13,535 nucleotides of DNA. Origin: Firmicutes bacterium UBA6811 (GTDB lineage: Bacteria; Bacillota; SHA-98; UBA4971). This document shows positions 1 through 5,138 of the stretch, one piece after another (positions within the stretch are counted from its first letter, which is position 1; each line of letters starts with the position of its first letter). The DNA is taken from assembly GCA_002452295.1 (NCBI GenBank), contig DKEX01000008.1:1-13535 (forward strand), written 5' to 3'. The position numbers were made by a program, and so were the translations under genes. The notes under the pieces were generated by a model, which worked only from the letters and a program-made list of their open reading frames with translations, searched no databases and was not told where the DNA came from.

Positions 1-224
1 GGCGGCCCCTCGCGGAGCAGGGCGATGAAACGCTCTATTCTGTAGCGCTCACCCTCGACGACGAGCTCGACCACACCGTCGTAGCGGTTCCTGACCCACC
101 CGCGAAGCTCGAGCGCCGCCGCGTGTCTTCGGGCGAACCCCCGGAAGCCGACGCCCTGGACCCTGCCGTCCACCGTTATCTCGGCCCTGGCGTACTCACT
201 CCGCCCGTGCTCTATCCCACCCAT
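1..224 (-). CDS. acyP: Acylphosphatase, 3' end cut by window edge
   Basis: Small enzyme that hydrolyses carboxyl-phosphate bonds of acyl phosphates in the cytoplasm. The 74 visible residues contain the family signature GRVQGVGFR at residues 20-28, which supplies the phosphate-binding loop and catalytic Arg28. Further along, GWVRNRYDG carries the catalytic Asn46. The family is usually about 90 residues, so roughly 15-20 residues lie beyond the left edge. The ATG at 222-224 was chosen because AGAGGT lies about 10 nt upstream and the N-terminus matches the family. The gene stands alone behind a 383-bp gap. The identification rests on a clear motif; its physiological substrate is unknown, as for most bacterial members. 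Confidence 0.93.
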   Translation of the reverse strand, partial: MGGIEHGRSEYARAEITVDGRVQGVGFRGFARRHAAALELRGWVRNRYDGVVELVVEGERYRIERFIALLREGP

Positions 225-607
225 GACTGGACCTACCTCTTCTTGGTTGCATTGCCACAACGTTGTTTCCTGAGATTCTACAGAAGCGTGACTAAAACCT
301 GCATGCCCGGGACATCACTATAACTGCCGACGGTCCCACGGTTGATACGAGGGGATTATGGCACCAGCCATATTCTGAAGGAGAGCGCTACTTCTCACTT
401 GTTGTGAACTCGCCTCTCCCACCTCAACTCGATCGTCACCGTCGGCTCTCGTTCTGCGGGACCGGCCCCGGCGAGGGTTACACGGAGACGAGCTTACCAG
501 GAGAGCCTCGCATGGAAGAAATCGGAGCCGCCTGGCGTGCCCGCCACAGCGGCTCCTGACATGCGCATGCTCTGCGTCACCTGCTGCCCGGTATCAGGTA
601 CAAAAAC
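225..607. other. 383-bp gap between acylphosphatase and tRNA-Pro
   Basis: No coding region was seen on either strand. The gap holds a strong hairpin at 524-556 (listed separately) and a 6-bp hairpin at 357-372 (TATGGC, loop ACCA, GCCATA). It also holds a loose stem with arms GGAGAG near 380 and CTCTCC near 414 that encloses TCAC-TTGTT-GTGA. A TAGAAT hexamer about 50 nt upstream of the acylphosphatase start could be a -10 box, but no matching -35 was found. The short plus-strand reading frame beginning at 123 overlaps the acylphosphatase and has no ribosome binding site or familiar product. Confidence 0.5.
524..556 (-). terminator. Strong hairpin downstream of tRNA-Pro, probable terminator
   Basis: Arms GGAGCCGC (524-531) and GCGGCTCC (549-556) pair perfectly. 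An inner stem, TGGCG (533-537) with CGCCA (542-546), closes a TGCC tetraloop, giving 13 bp in total. On the minus strand the hairpin is followed by GATTTCTTCC, a poor U-tract. It lies about 50 nt past the tRNA 3' end, so I read it as the tRNA transcript's terminator or a 3'-end structure. The weak U-run keeps confidence moderate. Confidence 0.5.
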
Positions 608-685
608 TGGTCGGAGCGGCGAGACTTGAACTCGCGACCTCCTGAACCCCATTCAGGCGCGCTAGCCAAACTGCGCCACGCCCCG
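608..685 (-). tRNA. tRNA-Pro, anticodon GGG
   Basis: A complete 78-nt cloverleaf including an encoded CCA end. The 7-bp acceptor stem pairs CGGGGCG with CGCTCCG, with one G-U pair. The D stem is GCGC/GCGC. The anticodon stem is CCTGA/TCAGG around the loop ATGGGGT, which gives anticodon GGG with U33. The T arm is GCGAG-TTCAAGT-CTCGC, and the discriminator is A. It reads the CCC and CCU proline codons. It has its own extended -10 promoter at 726-754 and a candidate terminator hairpin at 524-556, so it is probably a single-gene unit. Confidence 0.97.
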
Positions 686-725
686 ACCAAAACTGCATGG
701 CCCGCTTTCCTCGCGGCCTGACTGT

Positions 726-754
726 ATTATAGCAGATCGCCGGCGTGGCCGCAA
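726..754 (-). promoter_or_regulatory. Sigma-A-type promoter of tRNA-Pro, extended -10
   Basis: On the minus strand, TTGCGG (749-754) is followed by a 17-nt spacer and a perfect TATAAT (726-731), preceded by TGC as an extended -10. The expected start near 718-720 gives a leader of about 34 nt before the tRNA 5' end. The -35 matches only its TTG half, but the extended -10 compensates. Twelve bases around the extended -10 are identical to those in the speD promoter. Confidence 0.8.
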
Positions 755-800
755 CCCCGAGTTTGGCCGGGGGGCCGGAGGAGGCCCGAACCCGCGCGCC

Positions 801-1076
801 TTACTTCGCGACAGCGTCTTTCAGAGTCTTGCCCGCCTTGAAAACCGGCACGGTCCTTGCGGCGATCCGGATGGTCTTCCCTGTCCTCGGGTCCCTACCG
901 GCCCTGGCCGCCCTCCTACGTGTCTCGAAGCTGCCGAAGCCCACGAGCTGTACCTTCTCGCCTGCGGCAAGGGCTTCCGTGACTGATTCGAATACCGCGT
1001 CTACGACCCTGGCCGAGTCTTTCTTCGTAAAACCGGTTTTGGCTGCGATTTTATCAACCAGCTCAGTCTTGGTCAT
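801..1076 (-). CDS. hup: HU-family DNA-binding protein
   Basis: Histone-like protein that binds and bends DNA as a dimer in the nucleoid. It has 91 residues, the usual HU length. The start MTKTELVDKIA, the core GFGSFE (46-51) and the DNA-intercalating arm GRDPRTGKTI (60-69) with Pro63 are all in place. The arm has Asp62 where most HU proteins have Asn (GRNP). The start at 1076 is fixed by an excellent AAAGGAGGT seven nt upstream; an upstream in-frame extension has no such site and is not family-like. It follows spoIVA with a 188-bp gap containing a hairpin, so it is probably expressed on its own. A TATAAA at 1122-1127 is a possible -10, but I see no convincing -35. I cannot tell HU from a specialised paralogue. 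Confidence 0.95.
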   Translation of the reverse strand: MTKTELVDKIAAKTGFTKKDSARVVDAVFESVTEALAAGEKVQLVGFGSFETRRRAARAGRDPRTGKTIRIAARTVPVFKAGKTLKDAVAK

Positions 1077-1119
1077 TCCGGAAACCTCCTTTCGCAGGTA
1101 TGTTGCCCACTTGATGCAG

Positions 1120-1155
1120 GATTTATAAAGGGCGGGCCGCATGAACGGCTCGCCC
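1120..1155 (-). terminator. Probable terminator of spoIVA
   Basis: Arms GGGCGAGCC (minus strand of 1147-1155) and GGCCCGCCC (minus strand of 1130-1138) pair over 9 bp with one G-U pair, around the 8-nt loop GTTCATGC. The next minus-strand bases are TTTATAAATCC, a short and interrupted U-tract. It lies 110 nt past the spoIVA stop and just before the HU leader. The same TATAAA could serve as the HU -10 box, so the site may have a double role. Confidence 0.55.
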
Positions 1156-1264
1156 TCGCGATCTTGCCCCTTCCCTGTTTCCTATTGGCGATTCCCCCTA
1201 CACACCCTGCTCCAGGTTTCCAGCCCTTCCCGAGAACCCGCTCCTGCCCCGCGTCGCGCAGCGC

Positions 1265-2743
1265 CTACAGGATTATGCAGATGAGCCCGCCGCTCCCTTC
1301 GTTGACGATCTTCTGGAGGGTCTCCTGGAGCTTCTGCTGCGCGTTCTCGGGCATCCGGTACAGCTTGCTCTCGATTCCCTCTTTCACCAGCTCATGCAGG
1401 GACTTACCAAGGAAGTCGGTGTTCCAGATGCGGTCCGGGTCCTTCTCGAACTCCTCTGACAGGCGCCTCACAAGCTCTTCTCCCTGTCTCTCCGTTCCTA
1501 CGTTCGTCGTGACCTCCGTCTCGATGCTCGCCCGGATCATGTGGATGGACGGCGCCGACGCCTTGAGCCTCACGCCGAAGCGGCTGCCCTGCCTGATGAG
1601 CTCCGGCTCCTCGAACGTCAGCTCATCCAGAAGCGGCATGACTATCCCGTACCCAAGCTCCCGCGCATCGTGCAGGCCGTCCGCGACCTTGTCATACTCC
1701 TTCTTCGCCACCGAAAGCTCCTTCATGAGCCGCAGCAGGTGGTGGTCGCCTTCCACCTCGAGCCCGCTGACCTCCTGGACCACCTGGAAGAAGAGGTCTC
1801 TCGGCGCCTCGAGGTCGATAACCACAGCCCCCGTGCCAAGCTCCATCGTGGACAGGTCGGCCCCGGACACGAACTCCTCTCCGGAGAGTCCATCGACAGC
1901 CCCCTCTATGTCGCGTATCCTCTTGACCTCCCTGACCGTGGTCACCACGGCTTCCTGGAACCTCTGCCTCAGCCAGTGGTCCTCGGAGAGCTCGCTGAGC
2001 CATACCGGCAGCCGCACGCTCACTTCGCGGACCGGAAACTCGTAGAGCACCTCGCGCAGGACTCCCTTGACGTCCTCGACATCCATCCGCATGCAATCGA
2101 GAGGGATGACCGGCACCTGGTACTTCTCCGCGAGCTTCGCGGCGAGGTCCTGGGCCTCCCTCGACCACGGCGCGACCGAGTTGAGGACCGCCACGAAAGG
2201 CTTGTGAAGCTGCTGAAGCTCGGCGATCACGCGCTCTTCGGCCGCAACGTAGTTCTCCCTCGGGATCTCCGCGATTGAGCCGTCGGTCAGGACGACAAGG
2301 CCGATGGTGGAGTGGTCCGCTATCACCTTGCGCGTGCCGAACTCCGCCGCTTCCTCGAACGGGATCTCGTAGTCGAACCACGGCGTGACCACCATGCGCG
2401 GGCCGGCGTCGTCCTCGTAGCCCAGCGCTCCCCTGACTGTATAGCCCACACAGTCGACGAGCCTGACCCGGACCTTGACGTTGTCTTCCAGCTCGACTCC
2501 CACGGCCTCGCTGGGCACGAACTTGGGCTCGGTGGTCATGATGGTCCTGCCGCCGCCGCTCTGCGGGAGTTCGTCCACCGAACGCTGCTTGTCGAACGTG
2601 TCAGAGATGTTCGGGAGGACCAGGAGATCCATGAAGCGCTTGATGAACGTGGACTTTCCCGTCCTTACCGGCCCGACCACTCCGATATAGATGTCGCCGC
2701 CCGTCCTCGTAGCGATATCCTGGAAGATGTCGAACGTCTCCAT
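1265..2743 (-). CDS. spoIVA: Stage IV sporulation protein A, spore coat scaffold ATPase
   Basis: Cytoskeletal-like ATPase that polymerises on the forespore surface in the mother cell and forms the base layer of the spore coat. It is held there by SpoVM. The protein is 492 residues, the same as B. subtilis SpoIVA. Walker A GPVRTGKS (24-31) has Lys30, and a TRAFAC-type DCVGY motif starts at Asp97; both fall at the positions known from B. subtilis. The C-terminus ends GGLICIIL, a strongly conserved tail. The ATG at 2743 was chosen because METFDIFQDI is the family N-terminus and GGAGGGAG lies just upstream; a longer in-frame extension is not family-like. The gene sits behind a near-consensus sigma-E promoter at 2789-2818, matching its known mother-cell expression. 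Confidence 0.99.
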   Translation of the reverse strand: METFDIFQDIATRTGGDIYIGVVGPVRTGKSTFIKRFMDLLVLPNISDTFDKQRSVDELPQSGGGRTIMTTEPKFVPSEAVGVELEDNVKVRVRLVDCVGYTVRGALGYEDDAGPRMVVTPWFDYEIPFEEAAEFGTRKVIADHSTIGLVVLTDGSIAEIPRENYVAAEERVIAELQQLHKPFVAVLNSVAPWSREAQDLAAKLAEKYQVPVIPLDCMRMDVEDVKGVLREVLYEFPVREVSVRLPVWLSELSEDHWLRQRFQEAVVTTVREVKRIRDIEGAVDGLSGEEFVSGADLSTMELGTGAVVIDLEAPRDLFFQVVQEVSGLEVEGDHHLLRLMKELSVAKKEYDKVADGLHDARELGYGIVMPLLDELTFEEPELIRQGSRFGVRLKASAPSIHMIRASIETEVTTNVGTERQGEELVRRLSEEFEKDPDRIWNTDFLGKSLHELVKEGIESKLYRMPENAQQKLQETLQKIVNEGSGGLICIIL

Positions 2744-2763
2744 ACCGGCTCCCTCCCCCGGTA

Positions 2764-2778
2764 CCGGGTTGCACCCGG
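2764..2778 (-). other. Small hairpin in spoIVA leader
   Basis: Six perfect base pairs (CCGGGT/ACCCGG) around a 3-nt loop, next to a CCGGTACCGG palindrome. It lies between the predicted transcription start and the Shine-Dalgarno of spoIVA. The alternative palindrome pairing could partly reach the ribosome binding site. A role in mRNA stability or translation is only a possibility. Confidence 0.4.
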
Positions 2779-2788
2779 CTTTCAGAAT

Positions 2789-2818
2789 AATGTATATGAG
2801 CGGAGGGAGCAATTATTA
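2789..2818 (-). promoter_or_regulatory. Sigma-E promoter of spoIVA
   Basis: On the minus strand the -35 element TAATAATT (2811-2818) is followed by a 14-nt spacer and the -10 element TATACATT (2789-2796). These differ from the sigma-E consensus (GHATANNT, about 14 nt, CATACAHT) by one base in each element. The predicted start near 2781 gives a leader of about 38 nt. SpoIVA belongs to the sigma-E regulon in B. subtilis, so site and gene agree. Confidence 0.82.
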
Positions 2819-2876
2819 CCCAGGCTTCGAAAAACGCTGACGGACGGACGTGCGGCCGCCACGGCACGCCGCGCGG

Positions 2877-2895
2877 CCGGCAGAAGCCCTGCCGG
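2877..2895 (-). terminator. Hairpin after folE, possible terminator
   Basis: A perfect 7-bp stem CCGGCAG/CTGCCGG with a 5-nt loop starts about 20 nt past the folE stop. No U-tract follows directly; the only T-run (TTTTT) comes some 45 nt later on the minus strand. It lies between folE and the sigma-E promoter of spoIVA, where a terminator would be expected. Without a U-run the call is tentative. Confidence 0.35.
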
Positions 2896-2916
2896 ACCGG
2901 CTTCGGACCGTCCCAC

Positions 2917-3480
2917 CTACGGCTGGCCCTTGATGAGGGAGAACGCCTCGGCCCTGGCAGCGACGTCCTTGCGGAAGAAGCCTCGCACCGCGGACGTCAC
3001 GGCGATGCTGCCGGGCTTCGTGACCCCGCGCATCGACATGCACATGTGCTCGGCCTCGACAACCACCACGACCCCGTGCGGCTTCAGCGCCTCGTTGATC
3101 ATGTCCGCGACCTCGCTGGTGAGCCTCTCCTGAAGCTGCGGGCGCCTCGCGACCGTCTCGACCACCCGCGCGAGTTTGCTCAGGCCCACGACGCGCCCGC
3201 CCTTGGGCAGGTAGGCCACGTGCGCCTTGCCGTGGAAAGGGAGGAGGTGATGCTCGCACATGGAATAAAACGGGATGTCCTTGATGATCACCATTTCCTC
3301 GTGGTCCTCGTTGAACACCGGGGCAAGGAGCTCATGGGGGTCTTTGCCGATGCCGCAGAATATCTCCTCACACATCCTGGCGATGCGGCGCGGCGTTTCC
3401 CGGAGCCCTTCGCGATCAGGGTTCTCTCCAATGGCCTCGAGGATGTCTCTGACTGCGCGCATGATCCTTGCTTCGTCCAA
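2917..3480 (-). CDS. folE: GTP cyclohydrolase I (FolE, type IA)
   Basis: Converts GTP to 7,8-dihydroneopterin triphosphate, the first step to tetrahydrofolate and, in many bacteria, to queuosine. The 187 residues are normal for the bacterial enzyme. Zinc ligands are Cys75 and His78 in SMCEHHLLPF and Cys147 in HMCMSMRGV; His77 matches the catalytic histidine. The C-terminal TKPGS...TSAVRGFF block is also typical. The start is a TTG at 3478-3480 with GGGAGGG about 9 nt upstream. An ATG six codons later has a poorer site, so the N-terminus is slightly uncertain. It lies 59 nt after the exonuclease gene with no terminator seen between them, so the two are probably co-transcribed. No other folate genes are in the window. 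Confidence 0.97.
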   Translation of the reverse strand: MDEARIMRAVRDILEAIGENPDREGLRETPRRIARMCEEIFCGIGKDPHELLAPVFNEDHEEMVIIKDIPFYSMCEHHLLPFHGKAHVAYLPKGGRVVGLSKLARVVETVARRPQLQERLTSEVADMINEALKPHGVVVVVEAEHMCMSMRGVTKPGSIAVTSAVRGFFRKDVAARAEAFSLIKGQP

Positions 3481-3539
3481 CTGCTCGTCCCTCCCTGAAT
3501 AATGCGGACCTGCGCCCGCTGGGCCTGTGCCGGATCTGG

Positions 3540-4400
3540 TTACCTCCCTCCCGCTGCCGTGTCCAGCAGGCTCTCCAGGATCAGCGCCAGCGCGTGAAGG
3601 TCCATGGCGTTGTGCTGCAGGATCGGGCGGATGAGGACGGGGTTACGGGTCCTCACGAACTCATGGTACACCTCGGGGATCATGGCGCTCGGGATGTCAC
3701 CGTGGCGCTCGTAGCCGAGAAGGTGCTCCGCGACGGTCACCAGCCTGCAATCGGGCAGAACCCCCCGGAAGAGCCGTCGTGTGGTCCTGAGCAGGTCCAC
3801 GTGGAGGCCGCACGGGCCCCATGCGATCCCGTGGTAGGCCATGCGGTCCCGTATGTACGGGAGGTCAAACCTTCGCCCGTTGTAGGTTGCTATCACCCCG
3901 AACCTCTCGAGCTCATCCCGTGCCGCGGCAAGCACTGCGGCCTCCTCCTCGTAGGACCGCGCCAGGAACTGCCGAAGGACCATGGCGCCGTCGCGCGGCC
4001 CCATGATGCCCACAAGGAATAGCGGCTGGGCGCTGTGGAGCCCGGTGGTCTCTATGTCGATAAACGCGATGCTGGTGGCGGGGTAGAAACCCAGGAGGTG
4101 GAGATCCGGCGCCCCGCACCGCATGAGAAGCTCCGCATCGCACCGGTCTATGGCAGAAAGCAGGCTGCACGCACCTTCGCCCCAGCGTGCGTGTTGCGCG
4201 AGGCTGTCAAGGTCATGGTAGCCCTGGCCCTTCAGCTTTTCCTCGGTTTTCGGGCCGATGCCACGCAGAAGTTGCAGGTTGCACCGAAGAGCCGCGGGCC
4301 CATCAGGGGGCGATACGTATACCGCGGGGAACGTGCGCTCGCCGACGAAGTAGTCTCCATCCCCGAGGAGATCCTCTGCAGGTGCAGGCCTTCTCTCCAT
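3540..4400 (-). CDS. YprB-type DEDD exonuclease-like protein with helix-hairpin-helix
   Basis: Predicted 3'-5' exonuclease of the RNase H-like fold (YprB/RNase_H_2 group), 286 residues. Residues 41-70 hold a helix-hairpin-helix-like segment (LLRGIGPKTEEKL), which usually contacts DNA or structured nucleic acid. Exo I is FIDIETTGL (113-121, with Asp115 and Glu117), Exo II is YNGRRFDLPYI (173-183, with Asp179), and Exo III is HNAMDLHAL (263-271, with His263 and Asp267). All acidic ligands are present, so it should be active. The ATG at 4400 follows GGAGGGAGG. It is preceded by a candidate promoter and a leader with two hairpins, and followed by folE. The substrate is unknown; the family is poorly characterised. 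Confidence 0.85.
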   Translation of the reverse strand: MERRPAPAEDLLGDGDYFVGERTFPAVYVSPPDGPAALRCNLQLLRGIGPKTEEKLKGQGYHDLDSLAQHARWGEGACSLLSAIDRCDAELLMRCGAPDLHLLGFYPATSIAFIDIETTGLHSAQPLFLVGIMGPRDGAMVLRQFLARSYEEEAAVLAAARDELERFGVIATYNGRRFDLPYIRDRMAYHGIAWGPCGLHVDLLRTTRRLFRGVLPDCRLVTVAEHLLGYERHGDIPSAMIPEVYHEFVRTRNPVLIRPILQHNAMDLHALALILESLLDTAAGGR

Positions 4401-4422
4401 GGCCCCCGTCCCTCCCTCCGTG

Positions 4423-4458
4423 GGCGGACCCGCCTGAAGAATTCGCCACGGGTCCGCC
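4423..4458 (-). promoter_or_regulatory. Leader hairpin abutting the exonuclease gene's SD
   Basis: Arms GGCGGACCCG (minus strand of 4449-4458) and CGGGTCCGCC (minus strand of 4423-4432) pair perfectly over 10 bp around a 16-nt loop. The 3' arm ends only a few nt before the GGAGGGAGG ribosome binding site of the gene starting at 4400. There is no U-tract, so it is not an ordinary terminator. A role in translation control, as a protein-binding site or in mRNA protection is possible. It matches no riboswitch I recognise. Confidence 0.5.
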
Positions 4459-4534
4459 TAACCCTCTTAGCAGCTATAGGCACGCACTCACGCACACGCC
4501 GCGACGCGGTCGCGATCCGGGGGCGTGTCAATAG

Positions 4535-4563
4535 AGTATAGCAGGAGCGATGCCCAGGAGCAA
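4535..4563 (-). promoter_or_regulatory. Candidate promoter of exonuclease-folE unit
   Basis: On the minus strand TTGCTC (4558-4563), a 17-nt spacer and TATACT (4535-4540) preceded by TGC as an extended -10. Transcription would start near 4528 and give a leader of about 128 nt before the ATG at 4400. The -35 is weak, but the spacing and -10 are good. The -35 touches the start of the 9-bp array. Confidence 0.6.
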
Positions 4564-4725
4564 CCCTGTAGCCTCGTAGCCGTGCAGCCCTGGAGACGTT
4601 GCAGACCCTGCACACGCTGCAGAGGTAGACGCCGCAACGATACAGATGATGGAGATGGACCAAGGGGGCGCAAACGGTGCAAATGGCGCAGGCCATTCAA
4701 GTGATGCAGGCGATGCGCGCAGATG
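4564..4725. repeat. Degenerate 9-bp tandem array (about 18 units)
   Basis: The stretch falls into 9-nt units with strong phase. Examples are TGCAGACCC, TGCACACGC and TGCAGAGGT around 4600-4626, and AAACGGTGC, AAATGGCGC, AAGTGATGC and AGGCGATGC around 4672-4716. Units in the middle (4636-4671) are more diverged. The two better-preserved ends follow different consensus forms. Read in triplets it gives strings such as QTVQMAQAIQVMQAM on the plus strand or LQRVQGLQRLQG on the minus strand, but no open frame with a credible start spans it. It could be a decayed repeat-coding gene or a minisatellite. Confidence 0.6.
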
Positions 4726-4731
4726 ATGAGG

Positions 4732-4761
4732 TGGGGCCGACCATTGCGGCGGTCGGCCCCA
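4732..4761 (-). terminator. Perfect 11-bp hairpin after the orphan 80-aa gene
   Basis: TGGGGCCGACC (4732-4742) pairs perfectly with GGTCGGCCCCA (4751-4761) around an 8-nt loop. It lies 62 nt past the stop of the 80-residue gene and before the next promoter, where a terminator is expected. Neither side has a U-tract, so it may be a Rho-type boundary or an RNA 3'-end stabiliser. Confidence 0.5.
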
Positions 4762-4823
4762 TCGGACGCTACTCCTACGTGCGCAGCCGGTAGCGGAAAG
4801 GCCCCGTCTGGAGCGTGCCGGGG

Positions 4824-5066
4824 TTAGTGGTAATCGCGGTCGAGGCCGCGCGGAAGCTCAGCAATCGGGTGTTTCTGCTTGAACTCCTCCGAGAACGTGC
4901 TGGAGAACTGGATCACATACCCCGAGTCGAGGGTGATGACGACTTCCTCCCAGTAACCGGGATCCTGCGGGCCCACGTCGCTTGTGCGCAGGTCCACGTC
5001 CACGATGACGGTGCCCACGATACTCTGCCGAAACCTCTCGATGTCGTCAATCAGATAGCAGGCCAT
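4824..5066 (-). CDS. Uncharacterised 80-residue protein
   Basis: I do not recognise the family. The 80-residue product has no signal peptide, membrane segment or metal motif. It starts MACYLIDDIERFRQ, then alternates hydrophobic and charged residues (TVIVDVDLRTSD, EEVVITLDSGYVIQF) in a pattern that suggests a small beta-rich domain, and ends PRGLDRDYH. Two ATGs compete at 5072 and 5066. The GGGAGGG at 5073-5079 touches the first but is 6 nt from the second, so I chose 5066. The gene follows the DUF4139 gene by 72 nt with no terminator seen, so it may share that transcript. Codon use and the good ribosome site make it a real gene. Confidence 0.7.
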   Translation of the reverse strand: MACYLIDDIERFRQSIVGTVIVDVDLRTSDVGPQDPGYWEEVVITLDSGYVIQFSSTFSEEFKQKHPIAELPRGLDRDYH

Positions 5067-5072
5067 AGCCAT

Positions 5073-5079
5073 CCCTCCC
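5073..5079 (-). promoter_or_regulatory. Shine-Dalgarno that selects the start at 5066
   Basis: GGGAGGG lies directly against an ATG at 5070-5072 (spacing 0) but 6 nt before the in-frame ATG at 5064-5066. The spacing favours the downstream start and shortens the protein by two residues. Confidence 0.6.
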
Positions 5080-5138
5080 TGATTGATCTCGCCTCCAGCA
5101 GCCAGCGCTACTGCGACCGGTATATCCTATTTGCGGGC

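Larger units (their letters stand above)
4401..4823. other. 423-bp gap with array, promoter and hairpins
   Basis: No convincing gene lies here on either strand. From high to low coordinates the gap holds an 11-bp hairpin (4732-4761), a degenerate 9-bp tandem array (4564-4725), a candidate promoter (4535-4563), a small GC hairpin CGCGAC/GTCGCG (4500-4514) and a 10-bp leader hairpin (4423-4458). Short reading frames crossing the array encode only repetitive or Cys/Arg-rich strings and look like by-products of the repeat. Confidence 0.6.

Noticed and set aside
225..320. A sigma-A promoter for the acylphosphatase gene
   Set aside because: A TAGAAT box is present, but at 16-18 nt spacing no hexamer resembles TTGACA.
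755..800. A GC-rich stem (GGGCC/GGCCC) after the HU gene as a terminator
   Set aside because: The stem is only 5 bp, with a 6-nt loop and no U-tract; too weak to call.
1164..2278. Two long plus-strand frames opposite spoIVA
   Set aside because: SpoIVA is full length and conserved on the other strand; the plus-strand products are Ser/Arg-rich or His/Leu-rich and match nothing.
4232..4696. A Cys-rich 154-residue minus-strand frame with repeated CxxC-like text
   Set aside because: The cysteines arise from the 9-bp array (TGC units), and the frame runs into the exonuclease gene in the wrong phase. It has no good ribosome site.
4564..4725. The repeat array as a CRISPR or phage repeat
   Set aside because: The units are 9 nt with no spacers and no cas genes nearby, so it is a simple tandem array.
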